Positions 42,507 to 51,462 of a stretch of DNA of 64,000 bases are shown in pieces. The stretch's first letter is position 1, and each line of letters opens with the position of its first letter. The stretch comes from Balneolaceae bacterium (GTDB lineage: Bacteria > Bacteroidota > Rhodothermia > Balneolales > Balneolaceae): assembly GCA_017640605.1 (NCBI GenBank), contig JAEPQH010000004.1, positions 124,001 through 188,000 of the forward strand, written 5' to 3'. The position numbers were made by a program, and so were the translations under genes. The notes under the pieces were generated by a model, which was not told the DNA's origin, did no database searches, and saw only the letters and a program-made list of their open reading frames with translations.

Positions 42507-43697
42507 TCAAAAACTATCAATTTCCAGCAGTTCCCCATCCGCTAGTTCAATACTCAAATCCTGTTCGAGCAACGCCCCAATTCCCATCACGTAATCGCAG
42601 TGTGTAGCGAAATAATCAGCCGGCGTTTTTCCGTTGATGGAGGTGAGCGTATCTCCTAAACTGAAAGGAAGCTCATCAGAAGTTCGGTTCACCACCCACA
42701 ACGAATCGTTTAATATGCCTGGAATGAAGGAATAGCTTTCAGGCACTTCCACCTCTGAGATTTGCGCTAAAGTGATTTCTTTTTTCTTGTTGTTGATGAG
42801 TACTTCAAAATGCTCCAAAATCTCGTTGCCCAACAGTGCTTTTCCGATACTGGAAAATTCAACGGAGGTAGTGAATGTATGTCCGCCTAACGAAATCTCA
42901 AGCTGTTTTGTGATGAGCGTATCCGTATTTGAACCATAAATCCCGGTCGTGGATCTATCGTATACTTTTGATTGAATCTCACTTTCAAAGGAGTCCGCGA
43001 ACTTTGCCGGAAGAATCAACCCTCCGTTGTAGCCCACATCAAATAACACTCCTTGCACCGTTCTACCGCCTACACCGAGTTCAATTTCAGGAACAGCGGA
43101 AAGCAAGGGACGCTTAAACTTGATCGGTTCTCCGGCATCCATGCTTTCAGAAGAAAAAGGCGAGTCTGAAAAGCTCAGTTCCCGGTTTTGATAATCAATT
43201 TTCCAGTGTGCCAGCTTGATTAGGTTAGCCCCGATTAGGCCATCATCGGCGACGCACGGACTGGCAGATTGTGCATCGTACTTGAGTTTGCCTGCTCCAA
43301 TGTTTTTGAAAATGACATCCCCCAAAGAAAGCGAGTTTAGCTTAGTGACCTCTATTTGTTGAGAAACCCCGGCCGCAGTTGAATTCTCTTTGGTGGCAAA
43401 GGTTTTTAACTCAAGTGAGTCTGCCAAACCGTACTCAATTTTGCTGTTAAACGCTCCGGTATCGAAAATGAATTGACGAGCAACATTATCTTCATTTACC
43501 AAGCCTTCCACAACGATTAACCCTTTTATATACTCAAAAGGAATGGTCTGTTCGAAGTTTTTACGCTCAACCAAACCGCCCGTAAGCAGTTTCACATTTC
43601 GAAAGTAATTACAGGAAAAAGAAGTAATTGCTACAACTGCAATCATCAAGTAAAAGAATAAAACCCGAAAATAAGAGTGCTTTTTTGATGTATTCAT
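42507..43697 (-). CDS. Retropepsin-like aspartyl protease lipoprotein with PDZ-like end
   Basis: 396 residues. N-terminal hydrophobic segment ending SFSCNYFRN, probably lipidated or anchored. The first aspartyl-protease site is FIFDTGAFNS (Asp79-Thr-Gly) and the second GVLFDVGYNGGLIL (Asp220-Val-Gly). Two such half-sites in one chain match the clan AA bacterial proteases. Hydrophobic-hydrophobic-Gly segments (ALLGNEILEHF, GLIGANLIKLAHW) are also family-like. The C-terminal 80 residues (LGDTLTSINGKTPADYF) look like a PDZ domain. The gene at 43700 lies 2 nt upstream of its start, so they form one operon. Confidence 0.75.
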   Translation of the reverse strand: MNTSKKHSYFRVLFFYLMIAVVAITSFSCNYFRNVKLLTGGLVERKNFEQTIPFEYIKGLIVVEGLVNEDNVARQFIFDTGAFNSKIEYGLADSLELKTFATKENSTAAGVSQQIEVTKLNSLSLGDVIFKNIGAGKLKYDAQSASPCVADDGLIGANLIKLAHWKIDYQNRELSFSDSPFSSESMDAGEPIKFKRPLLSAVPEIELGVGGRTVQGVLFDVGYNGGLILPAKFADSFESEIQSKVYDRSTTGIYGSNTDTLITKQLEISLGGHTFTTSVEFSSIGKALLGNEILEHFEVLINNKKKEITLAQISEVEVPESYSFIPGILNDSLWVVNRTSDELPFSLGDTLTSINGKTPADYFATHCDYVMGIGALLEQDLSIELADGELLEIDSF

Positions 43698-43699
43698 GT

Positions 43700-44989
43700 C
43701 TAGATCCTTCCTTTTAATTTCGGAATGTGAACCAATCGGTTTGGATAAATCACGAGTTGGATAAAGTTAAATTCAAATTGATCTACGCGCATGGTTGTAC
43801 CGTCTGCATCTCTGATTTTCTGAAAAGGATAATATCTCAAATTGGTTCTAAGTACCCATGTTTCGAGCGGGGATGCAAGGATATCCCACCCAAAAATTAT
43901 CCCCGGCGAGAACATAGCCGTCCTCTGTGTATTTCCAATTTGTTGATTGTTCAGAAATTCACCCACTGCCCATCGGTCAAAGCTAAGTGTTGGGCCCACA
44001 AAAGGCACAAATCCTTGGTAATTCCCAATAAATTTTAGCACTTCGAAGGCTACACTACGTCTTCGCATGATGTGTTCGAAATCGAAACTTTCTACATCAG
44101 AAGTGTAATCTCGATAACTAACGCCAACGTGCAATCCGGCATCATGCATCAAATAACCTAGCGAATATTCCCACACCATGGTGCCTTTATGGCGTGGAAG
44201 TGATTGACGCAGCTCATCTCCGGGGTAATGTGGCGCTAACAACGAATAAGCTCCACTCGGTGCAAAGCCTACCGAAAAACTATTGAGCTTATTTTCTTGC
44301 CGTAACTGCTCTTCCATTCGTTTCATTTTGCCGGATTGAGTGTCTTTCTCTTCGCGTAAAGTGCCTTCGAAAAATTTGACCATCCCAACAGAAAAATAAC
44401 CTCTTGGCAGCTCAAAAGTGTGCTCTGCCGATCTATTTGAATAAAAATCGCGGTTATTATTCAACATCCACATGAGTTCGGCATTAATTTGGAGTCCGTT
44501 TCTTGCGTAGGAAAATCCAAGCAACGCCGACGATGTAACAAACAAATCATATCGATGTCCAAGGTCTTCATCATCAAAACCAAGTGTCATTTCATTGGCT
44601 GAGTAGCCGATGTATGGTCGAACAACCTCATACTTTACCCGCCAGGGATAAAACCGAGCACTTAAATCAGCTCCCGAATTGAAATACATTTCCACTCCTT
44701 CCGATACTTTGAAATCAGCGATTCGAGCTATCGGGAAATTCATGTTGAAATCGAGTTTCCCCCAGAAATGTAGTCCACCAAGTGTTATTCGTGGCGAACT
44801 TACCATTGGAAAGGCGGATTCTTTTCCGTTCCAAATATATTTACCGGAAACAGGCTGAACCTGAACGTTGAATCCGAAATAACTCTGGGCAAATCGATGT
44901 TGACTTCGCTGTTCCATGTATACCTGAGCGTGGATTGCAGTTGTCCAAAGTAATCCAAATAAAACGTACGCTATTATTCTCTTTATCAT
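43700..44989 (-). CDS. Hypothetical outer-membrane beta-barrel-like protein
   Basis: The start at 44989 is chosen because it gives the signal peptide MIKRIIAYVLFGLLWTTAIHAQ; the frame is open 15 codons further. About 429 residues of strand-like, aromatic-rich sequence (SYFGFNVQVQPVSGKYIWNG, VRPYIGYSANEMTLGFDD, LGYLMHDAGLHVGVSYRDY, FNFIQLVIYPNRL) suggest a beta-barrel. A charged helical insert lies at about 215-240 (EEKDTQSGKMKRMEEQLRQEN). No family recognised. It overlaps an operon with the aspartyl-protease-like gene. Confidence 0.6.
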   Translation of the reverse strand: MIKRIIAYVLFGLLWTTAIHAQVYMEQRSQHRFAQSYFGFNVQVQPVSGKYIWNGKESAFPMVSSPRITLGGLHFWGKLDFNMNFPIARIADFKVSEGVEMYFNSGADLSARFYPWRVKYEVVRPYIGYSANEMTLGFDDEDLGHRYDLFVTSSALLGFSYARNGLQINAELMWMLNNNRDFYSNRSAEHTFELPRGYFSVGMVKFFEGTLREEKDTQSGKMKRMEEQLRQENKLNSFSVGFAPSGAYSLLAPHYPGDELRQSLPRHKGTMVWEYSLGYLMHDAGLHVGVSYRDYTSDVESFDFEHIMRRRSVAFEVLKFIGNYQGFVPFVGPTLSFDRWAVGEFLNNQQIGNTQRTAMFSPGIIFGWDILASPLETWVLRTNLRYYPFQKIRDADGTTMRVDQFEFNFIQLVIYPNRLVHIPKLKGRI

Positions 44990-45109
44990 AACATTCTTGA
45001 TTTTTTGAAGCCGCCAATTATAGGGAGCTGGCATCCAAAAGTGTCACAAAAAAGCTCGTTTTGGTACTATCGGGAGGGATTGGTATGAATGGGAAGCTTC
45101 AACTCCGTT

Positions 45110-45967
45110 CTATACAAAGCGTTGGCGTAGTTCGGCTGTTTTTGATCTGGAAACAGGAATTCTTTCGGTTCTATCAGCAAGTAAAAGCTCAAAATTTCGG
45201 GCATTTCCCGTCACCGATTTTACCCTATCCAGATTAACGATGTAACTTTTATGGCAGTGCATAAATGGCGGTTGCGGCAGTACATCACTAAAATATTTGA
45301 GCCGATTGCGTATTAATATTTTCTGTGGATTCAGCTCCGAATCGCAATAAAATATTTCGGCATAATTTCCATCTGACTGGATGAAATCAATTTGTGAAGG
45401 AGAAACAACAAGTTCAACAATACCGGTTTCTGCCGCCAATTCGATCGAATCATCTTTCACTATTTGTGATGTTTTTTGTGATGACTCAACCGCGGGCTGT
45501 AATGCTTGGGTTAATCGTTCTGATTCTTTCAGTTTGGCTTTCTGATGTAGAACTTGCTCAGTAAGCACCATTAAAAGTACCGGGAAAAAACTGATCACCA
45601 GCGTGTAACCAATCACCTGCGCTAGAGTTTCTGACATTTCATTATCGTTCATTCCGATAAAATGCAGCACAACGAAATTCACCACACAAATCAGAACTAT
45701 CACTGCAAATATTAAAATGATCTCTCGCCTAACGGTCCATTGATCTTCGCTTACCCACTTCGGAGCAAGCTTTTGTAACGCAAATACACTTAGCCCAACA
45801 GTTGCTGCAGCAACGGCACCGAAAATAACCGCCAGCATAAATCTTTCACTGAATGGAAAGCGGTCAAAGTCTAAAGGCATCAATACCATTATCACCAAAA
45901 CAGTAACTATTCCCGGAATAATTATACTCCAGCGATTAAAAATAAACGGATGGGGTTTCGACAGCAT
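45110..45967 (-). CDS. Membrane-anchored LytTR-type transcription regulator
   Basis: 285 residues. Four membrane helices in the first 150 (WSIIIPGIVTVLVIMVLMPL, FMLAVIFGAVAAATVGLSVF, EIILIFAVIVLICVVNFVVL, VIGYTLVISFFPVLLMVLT), then a short linker and a C-terminal LytTR DNA-binding domain (IDFIQSDGNYAEIFY, FMHCHKSYIVNLDRVKSVTG, IPVSRSKTAELRQRF). No receiver domain, so this is a one-component membrane regulator. The ATG lies only 4 nt from the divergent MBL frame start at 45972, which argues for the later start of that gene. Confidence 0.88.
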   Translation of the reverse strand: MLSKPHPFIFNRWSIIIPGIVTVLVIMVLMPLDFDRFPFSERFMLAVIFGAVAAATVGLSVFALQKLAPKWVSEDQWTVRREIILIFAVIVLICVVNFVVLHFIGMNDNEMSETLAQVIGYTLVISFFPVLLMVLTEQVLHQKAKLKESERLTQALQPAVESSQKTSQIVKDDSIELAAETGIVELVVSPSQIDFIQSDGNYAEIFYCDSELNPQKILIRNRLKYFSDVLPQPPFMHCHKSYIVNLDRVKSVTGNARNFELLLADRTERIPVSRSKTAELRQRFV

Positions 45968-46067
45968 TTTTATGAAACCAATGTATTGGCTAAGTGGTTA
46001 TGAGCAAGGAAGATATTTAATTTTTCTCCTGTTCACTCTATCAATTCATCATCGAAAAACGGCACAT

Positions 46068-47126
46068 ATGATTCAAATGGCTTTACTTAAAACAATTGGC
46101 TTCTGGGTAATTTCAACACTCGGCGTTTTTTTGGTGATAGCGTTAATTATCGGTTGGTGGCTTTCTGCACCTGCATACAAAGGAGAACTCCTAGATAATT
46201 TTGACGGCAAAACGTTCATCAATCGGGAAGGTTACCAAAACAAGGGATTTACTGATTTACTAAAATGGGCCACCACGCGCCGACCCGGTCCTTGGATCGA
46301 AAAAAGTGAAGCGGATGTCGAGTTCGGGGCTAAACCTGCCGATCGTGTAAACGATTCAACACAAGTAATTACTTATATAAACCATTCTACATTTTTGATT
46401 CAAACAGATAGCGTAAACATCTTAACTGACCCTGTTTGGAGCGAGCGAGTAAGTCCGTTCAGTTTTGCAGGACCAAAACGTATGCGTCCACCCGGAATTC
46501 GATTTGAGGATTTACCTGAAATTGATGTGGTTTTCATCAGTCACAATCATTACGATCATCTCGATATTCAAACTTTGAAGCGTATCAATGAGCGATTTGA
46601 TACGCAATTTATAGTACCCTTAGGAGTGGATGCTTATCTGAATAAAATGGGCATTGAAAACACCATAGCTCTTAATTGGTGGGAAGGTGTGGATGTGAGT
46701 GATTCACTTAGGATTGATGCGGTAGAAGCACAGCATTTTTCTTCACGCGGGATGCTGGATAGAGACAAAACCCTTTGGGCAGGCTACGTTATTCAATCCA
46801 ACAATGGTAATATATATTTTGCCGGCGATACCGGATACAACAACTTTTTTACCGAGATTGGTGAGCGCTATGCTCCCATCAAAACGGCTATAATTCCGAT
46901 TGGTGCATACATTCCACGCTGGTTTATGAGTCCGGTGCACGTTGATCCGGCTCAAGCGGTGCAAATCCATCATGATGTGGGAGCAGAACTTAGTATCGGG
47001 ATGCATTTTGGAACTTTTCCACTTGCCGACGATGGCGAGCAGCAGCCACTTAACGATCTTGAAATTGCCTTAAATGGTGAGAATTTTATCGTGATAAAAG
47101 AAGGAAGTAACGTGGTTATTGATTGA
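46068..47126 (+). CDS. MBL-fold metallo-hydrolase (UlaG/NAPE-PLD-like), membrane-anchored
   Basis: The frame is open from 45972; the ATG at 46068 is preferred because it starts just before the membrane helix TIGFWVISTLGVFLVIALII and leaves a promoter gap to the divergent LytTR gene. Metal motif HNHYDHLD (HxHxDH), further ligands in IYFAGDTGY (Asp), VEAQHFSSRG (His) and GMHFGTF (His). YINHSTFLIQTDSVNILTDPVWSER and SPFSFAGPKRMRPPGI are typical of the NAPE-PLD-like branch, so a lipid phosphodiester substrate is possible. Start choice is uncertain. Confidence 0.8.
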   Translation: MIQMALLKTIGFWVISTLGVFLVIALIIGWWLSAPAYKGELLDNFDGKTFINREGYQNKGFTDLLKWATTRRPGPWIEKSEADVEFGAKPADRVNDSTQVITYINHSTFLIQTDSVNILTDPVWSERVSPFSFAGPKRMRPPGIRFEDLPEIDVVFISHNHYDHLDIQTLKRINERFDTQFIVPLGVDAYLNKMGIENTIALNWWEGVDVSDSLRIDAVEAQHFSSRGMLDRDKTLWAGYVIQSNNGNIYFAGDTGYNNFFTEIGERYAPIKTAIIPIGAYIPRWFMSPVHVDPAQAVQIHHDVGAELSIGMHFGTFPLADDGEQQPLNDLEIALNGENFIVIKEGSNVVID

Positions 47127-47141
47127 TCAACATTACTTCCT
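47102..47141. terminator. Hairpin between convergent MBL and DUF5916 genes
   Basis: A perfect 9-bp stem, aggaagtaa (47102-47110) with ttacttcct (47133-47141), spans the MBL stop codon. It lacks a good T-tract, so its role as a two-way terminator is tentative. Confidence 0.4.
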
Positions 47142-47164
47142 ATCTAACCTATTGGATGTAGTCA

Positions 47165-49366
47165 TCAATTTATCCAATAACTCATTTTCACAACCATTCC
47201 TCTGTTTTTAATTCCAAAATCTTCGGTTTGATAATTGTCGTTAAACACCACAAACAAATCTGACATGGGAGCAAATCGCCATTGCAAACGGCTGTTTACA
47301 TTGAAATTTTCGGCTTGGGTGTTGTACTGTAGAAAGGTGGTCCAGCTTAAATCTCGGGAGAAGCTGATCTCGGCTTGTGGCCCTAATAAATGCAACGTAG
47401 TTGACCCGTAATTCTGCGGTAAATCAACCTTATTCATTACATATCGAACGCCAAAATTCCCCCACGGTTGTGCTCTTACATTTAAACGAGCTCCTGCAAA
47501 TAAACGGGTTCCGTTATAAAATCCACCGTATGAAAAATCAGCACCACCGCTCAGCATTCCACGTTCGTCGGAGTCATACTCCAAATTAAAATGATTAAAA
47601 TCATAGGTTTCAGCGGGGAGAAACTCATCGCCGCCAATCAGATTGGTCTCATATAATAATCGCACTTTGCTATTGCGTAATGCCACTTCAAAAGTCCCAA
47701 AATCCTTGGTTTGCAGCACATAGTTCAGCGATGTCACCCGATCAATAAAACGGTCGTTATTCTCGAAACTGGCCACAGTCCATACCGAAAGTTCATGACT
47801 GTTTACCCACTCACTTTCCGGGCGATGAACATAGCCAATCCATGGATTCATGAAGGTAAAACCGACTCGAATCAGTGAATCACGAGTGGCATCATATTGA
47901 AAGGAACGTGCCGAAAATCCAAGCTCGTTAATATAATTATCGCCAAGTCGATCGGCTGTAATACCGGTATAAAAACTACCATTATCGTACATCATGGTTG
48001 CACCAACAAAAGAAGCATCATTTAGGCGATCTTCCGTCTGCGACCAATGGTAGCGAAGGTTGCCACGAATCCGGTTGTCCTGCGAAATAAAATGATATTC
48101 GGCACCGATGGTTCTGTTAAAATCATTTTGGAAACTTCCATCAGCATATGCGTTTTTATTGGTGATGAGCGTTTTAAAACTGGATCTTCCCCAAACATTC
48201 TGCTGAGCAGCTAACACCGTAAAGTTGTTGGCCGTCAATCCCGAAACCGATCGCGTTTGTACCGACATCGCCCCAACTCTCAAATTATCATTTACGTTAC
48301 CGGTTAGCCGCGAACCAAATAAAATGGGTACGATTTCGCCTCCATTCAGTCCAATTCGACGAGAGAAAAACGGTCGTACTCCCCAGGTTCCGAAGCTCGA
48401 AAATAGATCACTGTTCTCCAGAAAAAAAGCCCTCTTCTCGGGAAATTGAATACTGAATCTACTCAGGTTTGTCACTTGCTGATCTACATCTACCGTCGAG
48501 AAATCGGGATTTACAGTGAGGTCCATATTAAATTTGCTGCCAACCGGGATTTTTGCCCCTAACCCAACTTCAACATCTCCGGTGAACGACGATTCGTTGG
48601 TATAATCTCGACTGCCCGAGGTTAGTATCGAAGGCTGAAGGATTATGCGTTGGTTTTTGTCAGGTAGAGGATCATTCAACTGCATGGTTCCTAAGTGACC
48701 CAAATCAATTCCCGGAAATCCCTGCGGCACGTGCGACCACGTTGAGTACTCGTTGCGTTGCATATCGTTGCGAACGAAATTAATCCCCCATTCTTCTTTG
48801 GTTGGATCAAAATTAATCGACTTAAATGGAATGGCTATTTCGGCTATCCAATAATCATCATGAACGGTAACAGCGCTATGCCATATGTTATCCCAATTCA
48901 TGTCAGGACGGGTATTCGAATTTTCCAGGCTTACCATTCCATCCATCATTGCACCGGCGGCATTAACACCAAATAGAAATCCATTCGTTTTTTGGTTGTA
49001 CGGATCCAACACTACGCTAAAACCATCACTGTTCCAGAAATATCCAGCATTATCGCGCTTGAGTGTGGCAACTACCAGATCTTCTTTTTTTTGATAATTG
49101 ATAGCAGCCACGTATAAATGCTCATCATCGTACATTACCCATGCTTTCGTTTGATTAATTGCATAGCCTTCATCGCGCGGCCATTTATTTAAAAACTCAC
49201 TGGTTGATGTTGCGTTTAGCCACGCCGTTTCGTCCATTTTCCCATCAATCTTGATCTGATCTGTTATTTTAGATATTCCAAGGTTAAAATCGGTGATAAA
49301 CGGCTGTTCCTGAGCTTTAAGCGGGCGAATCATCAACACAAAAAGAAGTAAGAAAAAAGTACGCAT
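47165..49366 (-). CDS. DUF5916 family exported protein with CBM9-like domain
   Basis: 733 residues. Signal peptide MRTFFLLLFVLMIRPLKAQ. Residues about 35-225 form a carbohydrate-binding-9-like beta-sandwich (IKIDGKMDETAWLNA, AWVMYDDEHLYVAAINY, DGFSVVLDPYNQKTNGFLF). The remainder is a predicted outer-membrane barrel of the DUF5916 type (FPEKRAFFLENSDLFSSFG, PFFSRRIGLNGGEIVPI, ending TEDFGIKNRGMVVKMSYWIN). These proteins are common in Bacteroidota near TonB-type systems; their function is not established. None of the neighbours is a TonB receptor. Confidence 0.88.
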   Translation of the reverse strand: MRTFFLLLFVLMIRPLKAQEQPFITDFNLGISKITDQIKIDGKMDETAWLNATSTSEFLNKWPRDEGYAINQTKAWVMYDDEHLYVAAINYQKKEDLVVATLKRDNAGYFWNSDGFSVVLDPYNQKTNGFLFGVNAAGAMMDGMVSLENSNTRPDMNWDNIWHSAVTVHDDYWIAEIAIPFKSINFDPTKEEWGINFVRNDMQRNEYSTWSHVPQGFPGIDLGHLGTMQLNDPLPDKNQRIILQPSILTSGSRDYTNESSFTGDVEVGLGAKIPVGSKFNMDLTVNPDFSTVDVDQQVTNLSRFSIQFPEKRAFFLENSDLFSSFGTWGVRPFFSRRIGLNGGEIVPILFGSRLTGNVNDNLRVGAMSVQTRSVSGLTANNFTVLAAQQNVWGRSSFKTLITNKNAYADGSFQNDFNRTIGAEYHFISQDNRIRGNLRYHWSQTEDRLNDASFVGATMMYDNGSFYTGITADRLGDNYINELGFSARSFQYDATRDSLIRVGFTFMNPWIGYVHRPESEWVNSHELSVWTVASFENNDRFIDRVTSLNYVLQTKDFGTFEVALRNSKVRLLYETNLIGGDEFLPAETYDFNHFNLEYDSDERGMLSGGADFSYGGFYNGTRLFAGARLNVRAQPWGNFGVRYVMNKVDLPQNYGSTTLHLLGPQAEISFSRDLSWTTFLQYNTQAENFNVNSRLQWRFAPMSDLFVVFNDNYQTEDFGIKNRGMVVKMSYWIN

Positions 49367-49539
49367 AGCAATAGGGTTTGTTGGTTTTTGCCCTAGATAG
49401 CTTGCTGAATACTTATTTATTTAGGCCTTCGACAAACACCCTCACTTTAAAGACGATAATTGAGTCCATGTAGCTTAAAGCCATTTGCAGTGCCGAGATG
49501 CGCATTCGCAGAAGGTTTCGTGCTGTATGCAGAATGTTC

Positions 49540-49560
49540 GCTCGATGAATATGTTCGAGC
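49540..49560. promoter_or_regulatory. Palindrome before the LytS-like gene
   Basis: gctcga (49540-49545) and tcgagc (49555-49560) form an inverted repeat 26 nt before the histidine kinase start, in the 220-nt gap shared with the divergent DUF5916 gene. A possible regulator site; no further support. Confidence 0.25.
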
Positions 49561-49586
49561 CTCACAATCTAGTATTTTAGCCAATT

Positions 49587-50675
49587 ATGGTTCGGATATT
49601 ACAGAAATATGAAAGTACCCCGCAGCGCATTGCTTGGCACGCCTTGTTTTGGGTGAGTTATGCAGCAATGTATGTACTGATTTATGGAAGTTTCAGCGAC
49701 AGTTACTTACAGGAATTTCGCTGGATGATTACTTCCTTACCCACCAAAATGATGGTGGTGTACTTTACGCTGTATTACATCATTCCACGGTTTTTTCTTG
49801 AGAAGAAATACGTTGCCGCTACTTTGATTTCCATCGGCTCAATGCTGTTGATTTCTGTGCTACAACGGGTGATTGATATGGAAATATACTACCCACTATT
49901 TAATCCCCGTGGTCTTGGCGATACTTATTTTTATCTACCGAAAATCCTAAAAATTGCTTTAGGGATTTACCCGGTGGTAGCGCTCGCTTCATTTATAAAA
50001 ATCACCAAACATTTTTACAACGAGGAGAAGAAATCCAAAGAATATCAGCAACAAAAACTGGTTGCCGAACTTAATTTTTTGAAAGGGCAGGTGCATCCAC
50101 ATTTTCTGTTTAACACGCTGAATAATTTGTATGCCTTAACGCTTAAAAAGTCGGATGCCTCACCCGAAGTGGTCTTAAAATTGTCCGATTTACTCAGTTT
50201 TATGTTGTACGAATGTAATTCGCCTACAGTGCCGCTTAGTAAAGAACTAAAGCTGATCGAAGACTACATTTCATTAGAGAAAATCCGTTACGATGACCGC
50301 CTTCGCACCACTTATGAGGTGGAAGGAGATATTTCATCCGGACAAATCCCACCAATGCTGTTGCTACCTTTTGTTGAAAACGCTTTTAAACATGGCACCA
50401 GCGATTCGCTCGATAATGTATGGGTAGAAATTCACGTTGCATTGCGAAACAACGAGTTACGCTTGTCCGTTATGAACAGCAATGGAATTGAAAAGCAACA
50501 CACTCCGGAATTTGAATATCAGCAAGGTATTGGCTTGAAGAATGTAACTCGCAGACTGGAATTACTCTATAGCAATCATTTCGATTTGGCGATTAGAGAT
50601 ACCGACGAGATGTATTCGGTTCAGCTTACGCTCCAAATCGATAAACTGGAACGCCCAAACTTCCCTCCGGCATGA
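49587..50675 (+). CDS. LytS/YehU-type sensor histidine kinase
   Basis: 362 residues. Four membrane helices in the first 145 (HALFWVSYAAMYVLIYGSF, MMVVYFTLYYIIPRFF, VAATLISIGSMLLISVL, ALGIYPVVALASFI), a short coiled segment, then the His_kinase domain with the phospho-acceptor in KGQVHPHFLFNTLNNLYAL. The ATPase part has PPMLLLPFVENAFKHGT (N box) and GIGLKNVTRRLELLY (G box). It has no separate sensing domain, so the signal is probably sensed in the membrane. It overlaps its response regulator by 4 nt. Confidence 0.93.
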   Translation: MVRILQKYESTPQRIAWHALFWVSYAAMYVLIYGSFSDSYLQEFRWMITSLPTKMMVVYFTLYYIIPRFFLEKKYVAATLISIGSMLLISVLQRVIDMEIYYPLFNPRGLGDTYFYLPKILKIALGIYPVVALASFIKITKHFYNEEKKSKEYQQQKLVAELNFLKGQVHPHFLFNTLNNLYALTLKKSDASPEVVLKLSDLLSFMLYECNSPTVPLSKELKLIEDYISLEKIRYDDRLRTTYEVEGDISSGQIPPMLLLPFVENAFKHGTSDSLDNVWVEIHVALRNNELRLSVMNSNGIEKQHTPEFEYQQGIGLKNVTRRLELLYSNHFDLAIRDTDEMYSVQLTLQIDKLERPNFPPA

Positions 50676-51391
50676 CCTTAAACTGCTTTATCATAGACGA
50701 TGAGCCACTAGCCATTGAGGTAATTGAAAATCATATCTCTAAAATTGACTCCCTTGAAATTGCCGGAACTTTCCAGAATGCGGTTAAAGCATTTCAGGCG
50801 CTTAGAGATACTCAGGTCGATGTGCTTTTTTTGGATATTCAGATGCCCCGACTTACCGGCATCGAATTCTTACGCACATTAAAAAACCCGCCTAAAGTCA
50901 TTTTTACCACTGCCTATAGAGAATATGCGCTGGAAGGATTCGAGCTCGACGTGATTGATTATTTGCTGAAACCAATTTCGTTTGATCGCTTCTTAAAAGC
51001 TGTGGATAAGTTGTATGATAACATCCCAAGCTCAACCACGGTAGAAGTTGCTGCGGCACATCCATCGCCCAGATATGTGTTTGTTACTTCTGAGAAGAAG
51101 AACATTAAAATTTGCTTGGATGAGATTGAGTACGTTGAAAGCAAACGCGATTATATTTTGATCAAAACTTCGAATAAAGAAGTTTTAACCCATCAAACGA
51201 TCACTTATATGGATGAACACCTGCCGGATGGGTGCTTTTTAAGAGTGCATCGCTCGTTCATCATCAACCTTAAAAAACTGGATAGCTGGAACAGTCATGA
51301 GGTGGAAATTTCCGGCGAAACAATACCGATCGGGCGCACCTACAAACGAGAAGCTCTCGATGTGCTGTCTGCCAATTCTGAAGTGCTTTAA
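50672..51391 (+). CDS. LytTR-family response regulator
   Basis: 239 residues. Receiver domain at 1-120 with acidic pocket FIIDDEP, phospho-acceptor Asp in DVLFLDIQMPRLTG, Thr in VIFTTAYREYALEGF and Lys in DYLLKPISFDRF. The LytTR DNA-binding domain is at about 140-235 (IKICLDEIEYVESKRDYILI, FLRVHRSFIINLKKLDSW, IPIGRTYKREALDVL). The start overlaps the kinase stop (ATGA). Target genes unknown; divergent DUF5916 is a plausible local target. Confidence 0.93.
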   Translation: MTLNCFIIDDEPLAIEVIENHISKIDSLEIAGTFQNAVKAFQALRDTQVDVLFLDIQMPRLTGIEFLRTLKNPPKVIFTTAYREYALEGFELDVIDYLLKPISFDRFLKAVDKLYDNIPSSTTVEVAAAHPSPRYVFVTSEKKNIKICLDEIEYVESKRDYILIKTSNKEVLTHQTITYMDEHLPDGCFLRVHRSFIINLKKLDSWNSHEVEISGETIPIGRTYKREALDVLSANSEVL

Positions 51392-51462
51392 TTTCCACAT
51401 CCATCCAAAAATAAAGCTCTTCTTTTTGTACATTCCCTCGTTAGCAAAAGCGATCGCACCGA